Assembly (NCBI GenBank): GCA_032622095.1
Contig: CP136066.1
Span: forward strand, 152,915,152-152,979,151
DNA: 64,000 nt
Direction of reading: 5' to 3'
Source of the DNA: Siphonodentalium dalli
Lineage: Eukaryota > Mollusca > Scaphopoda > Gadilida > Siphonodentaliidae
Position 1 is the stretch's first letter, and each line of letters begins with the position of its first letter. Shown here piece by piece: positions 44,515 through 55,791 of the stretch. A model generated the notes under the pieces. That model was not told the origin of the DNA. It made no database searches and saw nothing but the letters and a program-made list of their open reading frames with translations. Both the position numbers and the translations under genes were made by a program.

Positions 44515-44886
44515 ATTATCCATCCCTTAACTAACACTATTTCTGATTGGGCAAAAGCCACGTGATAATCCGGGAAAAAGTCATATTGGACTCCCAAATG
44601 TCAATATTACTTTTTTATCGGGACTCTGTGACATCACAAATTAACTCTATTGTGAAATGAATTGGTAAAATTGTGATGCGCGCGCAACACTGGTGGATTT
44701 AGTAGATGTTTCACTTCCGTATTGAGTTTTTTTGTCACTTCTGGGTTTACTGTCCCAAATCATGCTTTCTGGTGATAAAATACAGGCTTTTATAGAGAAT
44801 TAAGTGCCGACAAATAAAAAAAATAACCACAAAAGTTTCATTCCCAAAATTTTGATAAACATACAGATGGATAATAAAAATGTCAT
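44515..44886. other. RADX intron, no feature recognised
   Basis: 'aaaaagtcatattggactc' at 44576 repeats a 19-bp word from the stem of the following hairpin. Confidence 0.4.
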
Positions 44887-45046
44887 AATACAATGTTGTG
44901 TACAGTATGTGTTTTTCTTGTACTCGTCCAGGTTGTGGTGAAAAAGTCATATTGGACTCGACAATGCGTGTCTCGTCCAATATGACTTTTCACCACATCC
45001 TGGACTTGTACAAGAAAAACACATACTGTACACAACATCGTAAAAT
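44887..45046. repeat. Long hairpin, ~72-bp arms
   Basis: Left arm contains 'tgtacagtatgtgtttttct' and 'aaaaagtcatattggac'; the right arm is its complement with few mismatches; loop about 17 bases (tcgacaatgcgtgtctc). Foldback MITE or source of dsRNA. Confidence 0.85.
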
Positions 45047-45103
45047 AACTTTATATTGTGGCATCACCACTTCATAAGAGTGTGTTTGAAGCTAATTTCT
45101 CAC

Positions 45104-45210
45104 CATTTGACAGTCGTACAATTGTACATAGATTGGTTTGGCACAAGATCCATCGTAAATAGTGATCCAGTTCCGAATCCAGAAACCGCCACTATCTGTG
45201 CCATATTTAT
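45104..45210 (-). CDS. RADX: RADX-like, exon 7
   Basis: Acceptor ctttattcacag| and donor CAAATG|gtgaga. Two bases complete Asn, then 35 codons beginning KYGTDSGGFWIRNWITIYDG and ending LYDCQM. 'FWIRNWITIYDGS' aligns with human 'FWSYRWIHIADGTS'. Part of an OB-fold. Confidence 0.88.
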
Positions 45211-45364
45211 CTGTGAATAAAGCATGTCAACAGTGTTAAGCTTTGAGTTGCATTAATTAATATAGAGTTGATATTACTGTATTACCGTGAGTATATTTCA
45301 TTTGTTGGCAAAGCCAAATTCAGCATAACTATCATTTATACCATAAAATTAACTCATTTATAGA

Positions 45365-45695
45365 AAATAACAAGAGGATGCAGCACAGGTGTTGGCATAC
45401 TCCCCCTGGTATATTGAGACATGAGCAGGACGGAACCCATATATAAAATAAACATCAGAGAATAACTCTAAAAGGAAAATGCGAACATCGCCAACACAAC
45501 ATTGAAATCCATGGTGATGGTGAACATTCATTCATAATTTCTTTGAGAACATATAACCCGTGGCTAAAATACTCAGGCGGACAGACAAAAAACCATTATT
45601 TCTAGATAAAAAAAGAAGATAACTCTAGAGCGGAAAAAGTGAATAACGTCTTTGAGCCCTTTTATGAATGCACTCCTGATGGAAAATCTTCATAT
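45365..45695. repeat. Mollusc-type repeat (same family as 1-1500 and 33.6 kb)
   Basis: 'gcacaggtgttggcatactcc' start, 'aaccattatttctaga' and 'gtctttgagcccttttatgaa' correspond, partly inverted, to 33900-34160. Confidence 0.5.
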
Positions 45696-45697
45696 AT

Positions 45698-45827
45698 GCA
45701 ATCAACATCGTTTTCGATGCATCTGTCGGCGTATAGAAGTGTCTGATGCCGAACTACATTACAGTATGTAATTTGGCATCAGACACTTCTATACGCCGAC
45801 AGATGCATCGAAAACGATGTTGATTGC
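45698..45827. repeat. Perfect hairpin, 53-bp arms
   Basis: Arms 45698-45750 and 45775-45827 are exact complements (gcaatcaacatcgttttcga ... tcgaaaacgatgttgattgc); the loop is 24 bases. The outer words match the older foldback at 20300-20430. Confidence 0.95.
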
Positions 45828-46437
45828 TTATAATTACAACAATCCGCATATTAGGTGGTGATTAAACTATTTTTATTAAAGAAACAATATTAAAACATTA
45901 AAATAGTAAAACTACCCAAGTGATACTTGTGTCTGGATTTCAGCTGCTCTTTTAACGGAAAATGAGAAATTGGGTCGAGAATAAATTGGGTGACCGACCG
46001 GAAGTTTGAGATGAACACACACAATTTGATCTCTGTTTCCAACTATACAAAAGCAAGACACCACACCATAAACTATTAAACTGTACTTGCTGGTTTAAAT
46101 TTGACTTATTTAAAATGATTCTAGAACATCTATTGTCATAAAGACAATCCGATTTGATAGCAATTCCAAAGTGGTGTTCTCAAACTTCCCCACAGAATTT
46201 GCGGTCTCCGGTGACAAACTCGAAAAGTAAACAATCGCTACAAAGGTGCATTATATGCTCTCATGACCACTGCCATGTCATATTAGTATTGGCAGCTATA
46301 TTAGTATTGGCACGAAGCTGGATAAATGCTAATACTAATGGTGGAATAGTTATGCAAAACATTCCTTTATCCCCAACTAAATTATCGAACTTCATAGTTT
46401 CACTGATCTGTCTAATTCGTTAATTTTATTTTCACGG

Positions 46438-47350
46438 TATGGTAACTATGGATGCTTTTAGGAAATGGCGTCATGATGTGGGGCGAGCGTTGGTGTATGT
46501 CACCCAATTTCTTAAAGTATCACTGCGCGTTGTGATGCGGGAAACGACATTTCCCTCGGCTGATAGAGATTGTCGCTACCAAGCATTTCTAAGGGCATTG
46601 ACCAATCAAATGCACATATTTAAGCGAAAGTAGTTGTAATTATATCAAAATTCATCCGGATCTGATAACTCACTGCTGAGATCAGTCTGGGTGAACGTCG
46701 ACTCTATATTTGAAATCTAGAGTCTGGAGCTAATGTCGCTAAAACCATTTCTATTCAGCGAAGAGCTTCCCCAAAATGACGTCACGGATTTAAAAAAATA
46801 CATCGACGATTGACAGGTGTCCCCACGTGTTATTTGTTGTGCTTTGCAATAACAATGGCCCGTGTCGCGACATAAACTCACAGAAGATAATATTTGTCGT
46901 GTGTGCGACTATTCTTTTTCGGGAGATGAACTCGCTGCATCAACCGGAAAGCTGCATCCGAGAGCAAAAAATAAGGTCGTCATCAAAAATGATGCTTTAG
47001 AACTATTTAAAAGCATAAAATTAAGTCATTTCCTCGGTGTTTAACTTTCAGATGACTTTTTGACGACAAATAATTTGATTTGCAAACCATGTTACAATAA
47101 AGTAAATCAAATACACGGACATGAGTGAGTTCTATTTATATTTATGGGAGGCCAAGTTGGTACCATGCGCAGGCCTATCTATCAGGTCTAGCACATCCGA
47201 ATCGTACCGAATATATAATTTCGAAGCCATTTTTTCTGTCTCTGTTGTATTTGCAAGCATCGCTTTCGATCGGAGAAATACCGACTCTGTTACTATATTT
47301 AGAGGTGACATTATGGGAGTCTCCGCCCACTAACACTTGTTTATTAACCC
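46438..47350 (+). other. Coding-like block of an unknown element
   Basis: A stretch of more balanced base composition with words shared with 21250-21300 and 29380-29400 (tttcttaaagtatcac, gcattgaccaatca). It holds a small open frame (46438-46633) and the zinc-motif remnant below. Probably a decayed DNA transposon or gene fragment. Confidence 0.35.
46862..47128 (+). pseudogene. C2-C2 zinc-binding protein remnant
   Basis: One frame of 88 codons (46862-47125, then TGA) interrupted only by TAA at 47042-47044. It has 'DNICRVCDYSFSGDEL' near the start and 'NNLICKPCYNKVNQI' near the end: two CxxC pairs about 65 residues apart, a layout like ZAD/THAP-associated N-terminal zinc modules of transposon-derived proteins. 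There is no ATG in frame; an ATG at 46855 is one frame off. Function unknown. Confidence 0.4.
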
Positions 47351-47925
47351 ATGCGGTTTCATTGGACGGAAAATAATTTACGCAATCAATCAGATTACGG
47401 AATCCCGAGGACTTGGAAATGAGATAGCGATGTTATCCGTCAGACCTAATATTCAATGTTGTAATGAATATTTAGGTATGAGTTTACTCAGACTGTGCTG
47501 AGATATATGCAGGACAGTCAATCCAGTATACATGTAGGGGTATAATAAAAGAGTAGCCAACATGAATTCCTCAGTCAAAAATAGTGTTTCTGGTGAGAAT
47601 TTGAGTTCCAGGGTACATCTAACTTGATCTACATATCATGGGTAACCTGTAAATTCACCCTTACTTGGTCACTCATTAGGGGAGCTTACAAACATGTTCA
47701 ATTTGTTTTTCAAAATTATGTTTTTCCCCGACTGTTAGATACGTGTGAAGTGCCATTAATTTAAATTTGTTTATGATAAACAGTTTAGTTTAGTTTATTG
47801 TCATTTCAGTCACTATGCCATATCAAAACGTTATCAGTTTTACTGATGGAAGAAAGACAACATATAAGATTAATATAAGCATGCAATATAGGAAAATGCA
47901 TGTCATGTCGGCTATGACAATATGC

Positions 47926-48010
47926 GGAGATCAGCTTACTTACTATTGATCACTTCTCTTTCGAAATGACTCATATAAGTTACCACGCCTGCTACATCAC
48001 AATGGAGAGA
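47926..48010 (-). pseudogene. Partial second copy of RADX exon 6
   Basis: On the minus strand this reads CDVAGVVTYMSHFEREVI and then gtaagtaagct, closely matching exon 6 (CVVAGMVTYMSHFEREAI, gtaagtaagct), including about 20 bp of intron beyond the donor. The upstream part and acceptor do not match, and no AG gives the right phase. Therefore likely a non-functional duplicate, about 0.85 kb downstream of the real exon in the gene's direction. Confidence 0.75.
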
Positions 48011-48847
48011 CCAGTCGTATGCAATCCAGTATACTAGGGTTTCCTCCGCTTTAGGGGCAGTAGGTCTATTTTTGGGTCCCTTTCCCCTCACCAAAATTTC
48101 CCCTCCGACATATTCTCTTAACCAATCCACAGATTAATGCCTTCGATCATGTTTATATGCCACAAAATAAAGCCAACTGGGAGTAATAAACAGAGATCAT
48201 TTTATTTGCCCGCTAACTCTGATCACTAGTGAACCATTTGGCAGGAAAAGAATCATTTTCATGGCTACCCACATTCACAATTATTGCCTTATTTTGATTG
48301 ATATCGAAGAGGAGATTACTAAAAGCCACATTGCCTGGCTATGTCATGATTAGATTCTCAACTAACACATGGTTCTGATTAATGTTTATGTAGATGAGGT
48401 CCAGATGTTAGCCACTGGAGGACATCAAAATAAATTGCAACTTTTAACAATTTCATCTACCTTTGTTGGTAACGGTTACAAATAATTTTCAGAAGACATA
48501 TTTAACTTGTGAATTTAACTTGACATTTTGTCGCAAAGTTTATGGTTCCTATACAATGTCAATGTTCATATGCAGTGACAAATGACAAAATCCTTACATT
48601 AACCCTTCAAATTGTCAAAATAAAACACAATTATGATTCCATGACTTTATATTACCATAGTTTTTCAGATATTCAACTGATTTACTAAATATTATTAAAT
48701 ATTCAAAATTTGTTGATGGACTGATATTTCCCCCCGCGGCTATAGGGGTACCATTCCTCCAACCCCTAGTATACCCCCCATTCACTTGGTTCATGGTGGT
48801 ATAAACATGTTTGCTATTACACACAACGAGGAGATTAGCTTACTTAC

Positions 48848-48927
48848 TGGTGATGGCTTCTCTTTCGAAGTGACTCATATAAGTTACCATGCCAGCAACA
48901 ACACAAATAAAATCATCACAGACGCTT
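48848..48927 (-). CDS. RADX: RADX-like, exon 6
   Basis: Acceptor tcttgttttacag| and donor ATCACCA|gtaagt (perfect consensus). One base completes Gly from exon 5, then 26 codons (SVCDDFICVVAGMVTYMSH ...) plus 1 base. It aligns with human 'DDMPENCICDVIGLLVFVG' as I recall it. A partial duplicate lies at 47926-48010. Confidence 0.88.
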
Positions 48928-49072
48928 CTGTAAAACAAGAGAGAATACACAGTTGATGAACGTATTATCTGAACACGATTTTAGGCGTGCGACTTCTGTC
49001 TCAGTCGATTACGATAGAACGATATCTACTGGCGCACATGATGTGATCAGATCAATGCTCTGCAAGCCTGCA

Positions 49073-52000
49073 AACAGTGTGTCTGTCATTTGCAGAATGA
49101 GGTTCCCAGAGGATGAATTTAGTGACGCTATCTCGTGTGGTGGGCTAGCATCAACAAATTCACCCTCTTAGAACCTCATTCTGCTTAGGCCTCAACTGCT
49201 ATGGGAGACCGACGATCAGATTGAAGTTACCCAATTAAGTTGGTGATGTTCACCAGTTAGTAACCTCGATTATGAATTTTATCCTCTGCAAATTAGGTGA
49301 TATAAAAACTTCCAGAAGTGAAAAAGTAGCCAGTGATGAGCCGATGATCGGAAACAACAATCATAATCGGCCGATTGTGGCCCATCGGATGACAATCGGT
49401 ACTCGGGTTTCAACATTGGCATTTCCGATTGTCTAAATAATAATCAGGTGCTTGTTTTTCTTCAATAAACTGTGTTAAATATAACGATGTTGTGTTGAAT
49501 AAATGACCAGTAAATATGGGGAAAGTGTAACCAAACACAAATTTGATGATATACAGCCAGGACCTGCCTAACACAGGTATAAACCCCCGAAAGTACATGT
49601 CACCTGACACATAATTACGCAGTTGACTGCATTCAGTTATTATATATCGAATGAATTGAAATAATTATGTAAAATAGCCGGACGAGACCTATTATATAGT
49701 GTAGTGTGTTTATAGCATCCTCATTGTTAACCAATTAACAACTACTATTCAACGTAGTGACCGCTAATCACCAGTATTCGAACTGATTCAAACTGATATC
49801 AGGTCAGCCAGTGACCTCAATGACCTCTTATCTATAACCCGACATAAAAAAAACCTGTAGACAATAAACAAGTGTTGCGTCATGCCCTCGCATGTTATGC
49901 ATGGTTTCCTTGGTATTGTCTCTACAGTTGAGTTCAGGATAATGTGGTATAACATCAAAATCCCTTCCTCAGACGGAGGTTTAATGTTGAATTCTTGTAT
50001 ATTATTAATTGGATAGGGATAAATCGTGGTTTGAGAGCAACAACCCGCCATCTACATATTTTATAAAATGGAGATAAAGCTATTTTAATGTTTCATCTGT
50101 AAATATCTTTATTGTCTCATGCCGTTAAATAAATGATAGACACATATCAAACACAGATTGGGAAGTGCTATTACATGGTAAATTTTGAACACATGTATGA
50201 CTTGATCATTGGCCATAATTAGCTAATTTATACAGATGGCGCATTGGTGTTCTCACACAGCTCTGTTAATGTGGCAGCGATAAACCGCTAACTGCCACAT
50301 GGCAGCATGCTGCTCCCGGGTATGTGTGAAATGCCTCCATGGAAATTTAACTGGTGCTAAGATAGCTTGTGTTGTCTTTGCTATGGGGTGCTGGATTTAG
50401 CACCTTCGGAATTAAATTATTTGTTCTTTCAACAACATTGTTGTATGTAAACATTTGCTTAAATGAAGTTTGGTTAAAGTGAGAAATTGAGAATTGGAAT
50501 TAATTTTGTGTTCTCTATTGAATGACAAAAAATAGTGAAACGTACAATAGAGGGTCCACTGGCATTTTATTAAATTAATTATTATTAACAGAATTGATTT
50601 TAAATCTGTTGGTTGCAATCATTGCATGTTTAGTTTTTGTTGTGAATAATTTAATGTCAAACTACTCACCAATCAATCACTGAACATGGCAACACTACAA
50701 GAATATCACGGCTAATTATATGCATGCAACACAAACAAATATAATCCAAATTGGCATAAAAATGATAGCATTATAATACAGTAAATGCACAACGTTCACT
50801 AATAAATATCCCGATTCGAATTAAGATCAATAATTGTGGTGCCCATCCAATCATCTTCATAGTCCATAGCTTTGGCATATAGTTATTTTTGTAAAAAATA
50901 ATGTTACTTTGTGAAACAGAACCAACTAAATGAACAAAATGCCAACAGCCAACATATTTAGGAATTTGATGATATCTTTTATTAATCTGATACTCTCCTT
51001 GATTAAGTTAACAATTTATATAGTGGGAACCATAAACTTTTATTTTAAAATCTAAATTATTATAGCAGTATCCAACTGTGGGGTTTATTGCAGCATCTTA
51101 TCACATCATTCAGGATAACGTGATACAGATTACTTTCACAACTCTCTGATATCGGAATGACTCCGAGTTAATAGATTTATTGCAGCAAGAACCCGCCATC
51201 TGAGCCAGGCAGATGGCAGCTTTATGCTCCCGGTTTTTATGATATTTTCACTTGGCTGGTTGGTGCATCACAGTTTGAACCCTTGTGGGCGGGATTTCAT
51301 GTTAATATTTTCACATATCCTAGATATCAACTACATAATGTCAAAAAAGCAAAAAAGTGATTTTATAAAAAATTTGCAGATGGCGGGTTGTTGCTCTCAA
51401 CCCACGAAATACACTGGTAACAATTATTAATATTTTAATTGTTTTTATTTGTAATTAAACATTTCGTTCCTGTTTTGATGTGAATGGTCATGCACTATTC
51501 TGAGCTGTCATCACGGCGAATGCCAAAACTCACATGTGTCTGTGATTGTAGCCAGAATTCAGACCCCCAATTGACTTACAGTTGTATAAGGTGCATGCAC
51601 ATTTTGAGGGGAAATACTGGGTCAACAAGCAGCGACATAGACATAAATCTACGGTAAATTGAAAATAACGCAGGAATTCGTTCACAAGTCCACCCATACC
51701 TACCACCCATACACAAGTCCACCCATACTTACCCAAACGTATACTTATGTATACTGGTATATTACTGATGTTGTTGCTTCCAAATCGAAGTAGTATATAA
51801 CACATATATAACATATTTTGGTATAATTATTACAATAATCGGAATTGGCACCTGAATCGGGCCGATTGCGATCTCAAATAATCGGCAATCGGCGCAAGGC
51901 TCTATTTGACAATCGGCTCATCACTAAAAAATACTAAAAAGAATTTTAATTTGAGACTATAGATACTTCCCAGAAGATGAGAACTAAGCAGAATGAGATC

Positions 52001-52112
52001 CCAAGAGTGTGAATTAGGTGATGCTTGTCCGCTATGAAGGATAGCATCACTAAATTCACCCTCTGGGACTTCATTATGCAAATGACAGGCAGGCACACTA
52101 TTTGAAGGCTTG
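49073..52112. mobile_element. hAT-type MITE, family C, split by a larger hAT element
   Basis: Left part 49073-49330, starting caagcctgcaaacagtgtg; right part 51927-52112, ending tttgaaggcttg. The target duplication is imperfect (ATGCTCTG 49065-49072 / ACGATCTG 52113-52120, 6 of 8). The insertion at 49331-51926 interrupts the 'gaaaaagta' stretch found uninterrupted in the copy at 6850-7281. Confidence 0.8.
49331..51926. mobile_element. Non-autonomous hAT element, 2.6 kb, nested
   Basis: Ends CAGTGATGAGCCGATGATC / GACAATCGGCTCATCACTA, with 'aatcgg' repeats in both subterminal regions. The target duplication is too diverged to be sure. The interior has an inverted pair (about 50011-50070 and 51362-51420, sharing 'agatggcgggttgttgctctca') and further copies of 'acccgccatctg'. 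No transposase motif. Confidence 0.75.
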
Positions 52113-52544
52113 ACGATCTGTTGCAATTAGTTCCAAGTTCTCATGAATACAGTGGGTTATTATTAAAGTGTTTGGTATGTGTATTCATCTGAGGAAATTT
52201 AATAAGAATTTCCAATAACTATTATTGTAAATTGCCCTTGCCAAAACATGCAAACAAGGCTCATCCTGATTGGTCAGTAGCCTGTGTTCACATGGATACA
52301 TAAACATTGTTTTGCAGTACAATTCTAGATATTCTGAATAGTACCACAAAAAAAAATGTGGTACAATCAGTGCAATGCTGCCAACTCCTCAAATTTATGA
52401 ATTTGCTCATAACCTTTGCCCAATATTTATGGTATGACAAATATTGCATCGTGCGCGGCCCTCCTAAGGAAACTACTCATCAATATCTATTTGGTGAAGA
52501 AGCCTTTTCCATACAACATGAAGGTTACTTACTAGTGCTCTTAT

Positions 52545-52783
52545 ATATTCCTTTAAGGAATATAAGGACTCACCCATTCAGTTATAAAAGTATTGGAATG
52601 GTCTATTATTCATCTGGGGGATGTTGAAGAAGTATAAACGAACAGATAGATGAACAGATAATACAAGTGCAGGCGAATTCCTGTTATTGGAGGGAAATGT
52701 TCAGATAATAAGTTCAACTCATGTGTTGAACTTATTACTTAAGGGATCTACTCGTCAATGAGTATTCAGTGAAGAAAATGTTA
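52545..52783 (+). mobile_element. piggyBac-type MITE, family A
   Basis: 'cacccattcagttataaaag', 'aatggtctattattcatctg', 'ctactcgtcaatgagtattc', end gaaaatgttaa. It stops 25 bp from the RADX exon 5 donor. Confidence 0.7.
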
Positions 52784-52808
52784 ATATACAAAAGAACGTT
52801 TACCTTAC

Positions 52809-53107
52809 CCAAGTTGTTTCCTGGTGAGAATGTTGTATGGAAGACTCGGCAGAGACTGTCTAACTTCATCTGGTAGGGCATCCGGATCAACAACGTGTAT
52901 CTCCCCAATGGGATGGTGTGCATTCAGATTCAAATCTATGTCCCAGTTATGAAATGAATTGATGATTGGATTACTTGTCGATGCCAGAGCAAAACTTTTC
53001 TTGACAACGTAATTCCTGATGAGAAGCAAGCTGCCATCTTCTATTCTAAAACCAGATTTCATTCTATCACAAAGAGATTTAATTTTTTTGGGAAAGGGTC
53101 CTGGGGC
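52809..53107 (-). CDS. RADX: RADX-like, exon 5
   Basis: The donor is ACTTGG|gtaagg. 99 codons plus 2 bases: from APGPFPKKIKSLCDRM through GSLLLIRNYVVKKS, IHVVDPDALPDEV and SLPYNILTRKQLG. 'LLLIRNYVVKKS' aligns with human 'LLLQDYSVKKS'. The start is the least certain in the gene: the only AG giving the required phase 0 is caaatggaaag|GCC, with a weak pyrimidine tract; the frame is open upstream to the foldback MITE at 53143. Confidence 0.8.
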
Positions 53108-53142
53108 CTTTCCATTTGGAAAATTTGCAACACATACAGTAT

Positions 53143-53357
53143 TACTGTAATGCCCTAAATAATTGACTCCTTAAACACAGCAGAATTATGGGTAATTTTT
53201 CATGATTTAGACGGAAATATGGCTTGTTGCTATTCATCAGAAAGCTTGAGTGAGAGCTTTCCGATGAATGGCAACAAGCCATATTTCCGACTAAATCCTG
53301 AAAAATTACCCATAATTCTGATGTGGTTAAGAAGTCGATTATTTAGGGCATTACTGT
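53143..53357. mobile_element. Complete foldback MITE, ~100-bp arms, TA target
   Basis: Ends tactgtaatgccctaaata / tatttagggcattactgta; the arms are nearly complementary throughout, turning at 'agcttgagtgagagct'. TA at each side suggests Tc1/mariner-type mobilisation. The right half of another copy is missing at 1518-1663. It lies 36 bp upstream of the RADX exon 5 start. Confidence 0.88.
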
Positions 53358-53358
53358 A

Positions 53359-54397
53359 GGCTTATAATGGGGAACATAGAAAATTATAGAAACAAGTATT
53401 GTGAAATCTAACAGTTTAATGTATTTCTTTTATTATTTATTCCAATTTTATGCAAATGGAGCAATATGGCTTGAAAATAATCATAAAATGAATCGGAAAT
53501 CTTATCTTATTTTTTTCCGAAAACAAGAGACTTGATGATTTTGGAATAAACTTGACTATTTCCCTTTGGGAATAGGGCCCCTGTCATTGTCTAAAATAAT
53601 CCCTGTTATAACACGTAAACACATGGACGTAAGCCTGTGTTCAATATTTTTTTATTTCTACATCCATCAGCAGGTGATGCTAAAGTTAGCAGCTCTCGAC
53701 AAATCAGATCGCGTATTCTAGTGACAAATATTCAATATGAAATAAACTAATATAAGTGAAAACATTGACAACTCAGGTACATTTTGGTTAGAAGATGTTG
53801 AATCAGATTTTCAATTTTAAATATCAGAATGATCAGTATTACGAAGATCAGAATTACTGGGCAAGAAAAAAAAGAAACTGATAACTCATAGATATGAGAA
53901 GATATAGATAAGTTATCCATAATCCGTGAAAGTTATGGGATATTATAATGAAAACTAGAAACATGCCTCTTGTAGAACTGCGGACAGAGTCTGTTCCATA
54001 AGATCAGCGAACATGTTCCACTACTGTCTCCAACTGTCAGGTGTACCTATGTAAAATAATGTCAGTAAATATACAGCTACACATGCATGTGTGAAGAGCT
54101 TTAAATGTTGACTTGGGATCATGTGAATATTGAATATTCAAGAAGTAAAAACAGTCAATTAAAAATGCATATTCAAATTGTATTTGAGTCTAAACCAGAC
54201 AAGAATATGAATTTTTTAAACATGATTATACTTTCTCTCTCCTTTCCTTTCTCACCACCACTAACTGTCTCTATAAATGCTACTCTATATCTGGCGCACC
54301 TCAATGTCCATCCATATTAAAACACATGCATACGGGCACCAAAGAGCATTATTATTCCCATGATATTGATAATTCTGTCTTTTCCTTTGAATATTAC
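53359..54397. other. RADX intron, nothing recognised
   Basis: AT-rich, no clear repeat family. Confidence 0.35.
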
Positions 54398-54481
54398 CTC
54401 TTTTTCGATAAATTCGTCAGAATAATCAAATTGTAAAGTTAAATTCAATTTCAAAGTCAATTTCCCGTTTGCTCCAGCCCA
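54398..54481 (-). CDS. RADX: RADX-like, exon 4
   Basis: Acceptor cgaaccatgcag| and donor GAAAAAGAG|gtaata; exactly 28 codons, phase 0 at both ends (WAGANGKLTLKLNLTL ...). The sequence is less conserved than its neighbours; 'GANGKLTLKL' occupies the place of the 'DSSGTVSVIMW' strand in human. Accepted mainly because length and phase fit. Confidence 0.68.
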
Positions 54482-55029
54482 CTGCATGGTTCGAAAACCC
54501 CACGCATGCAGCCTTTTTAATAACATTCAATCTGTTGGGAAATTTTTTTAATTGGTACAAAATAATTGTGATACTTGTTATACAAACAGGTGCATTTACC
54601 AATTCAGATTTCCCAATTAATTACTGTAACTGGTAACTCTGTTCAAACATTTATTAAAACACCTGATGGATTTTTATTGCAATCTCAGTAAAATAAAAAA
54701 AATGTGTTGGTTGTACTCAATTGGGTAATTATTGATGAAATAAATCACATGGAATCTATGAACTAACTTTCTACAGACAACTGTTGGGGGGGAAATAAGG
54801 GCCACATGCCATAGACCCGGAGCTAGCCATTGAGGAGGTGGAATGCCTCATCGGTGTGTGCACAAAAAATTTAAATAAATTATAAATACGCACTCTCACA
54901 TGGATTTAAAAATATTATGGCCTAAGAACCGGGAAATTGACTTTGCATGGTCTAACTGAAATACATGTGTATATTATTTTATTTTTCAGTTTTGCATCTG
55001 TAAATTAAACCATTTGCAACTTACTGTAC

Positions 55030-55253
55030 CTGGAATGGCCATTTGTCCACCTTGTCTGGTTTTGGGTAATTAATGAGTCGGGACTTTAGCAGAACCTTGA
55101 CTAACAAAGGTGGTTGTCGGCCTTTAATAGATTTCCATGTTGTAGCTGCTTCCCGTATACAATACAGGTCATCCAATGGTGTATCTTCTAAACTCTTCTT
55201 CAACTCGCCTACAAATAGTCCAATAACATGCAAAGTAAAAGATTGTCTATCTC
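55030..55253 (-). CDS. RADX: RADX-like, exon 3
   Basis: Donor CCATTCCAG|gtacag; 2 bases plus 74 codons. The hallmark 'PPLLVKVLLKSRLINYPKPDK' region (human '[22 protein letters not shown]') makes this the best diagnostic exon. Two acceptors 4 bp apart are possible (ttgcag| at 55257 or gggag| at 55253); only the second keeps the frame from exon 2. Confidence 0.88.
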
Positions 55254-55259
55254 CTCCCT

Positions 55260-55791
55260 GCAAGTTTTACATAGATTCCAATGTATAAAATAATAATTAA
55301 TATCAAATTTACTTAGAATTTCTTATGGGGCTATTTTTTTTAAAAGAAATCTGTGATAAACATTTGGAGCATACCAAGAGCGTACAAACTGCTATCAGCT
55401 AAGAGAATAGTGGGGAGTTATGATAAAAATAAATCACTTTATTATGCCTTTACAGACAAATAATATATCCCATCTTCAAATTTATCTGTATTTTATTCAC
55501 AAAATAGCTATTTGTAGTCTTGAAATCGGGATTTATAAAAATTATGTTGTTGTTGTTGTAATTGTGGCCCAAAAAAGATAGACCATCTTTAAACGGACAT
55601 GGCTCAAACTCAAAATAATTTAATACAACATCGCTCGATTTGATATCGATGTCATGTAAACCAATGGTATTTATATACATGTGGCAAAAATAATATCAGG
55701 ATATGATGTATCGAGAAAGAAATTTAAGTGGGAAACTCTTGAAACTGTCTTTTCCAGGGAACAAATTTAGAATTTTTTGCCCAGCTACCAC
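55260..55791. other. RADX intron, unassigned
   Basis: Contains 'ttaaacggacatggctcaa' (55588), shared with about 11534, on a background of unassigned AT-rich DNA. Confidence 0.35.
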
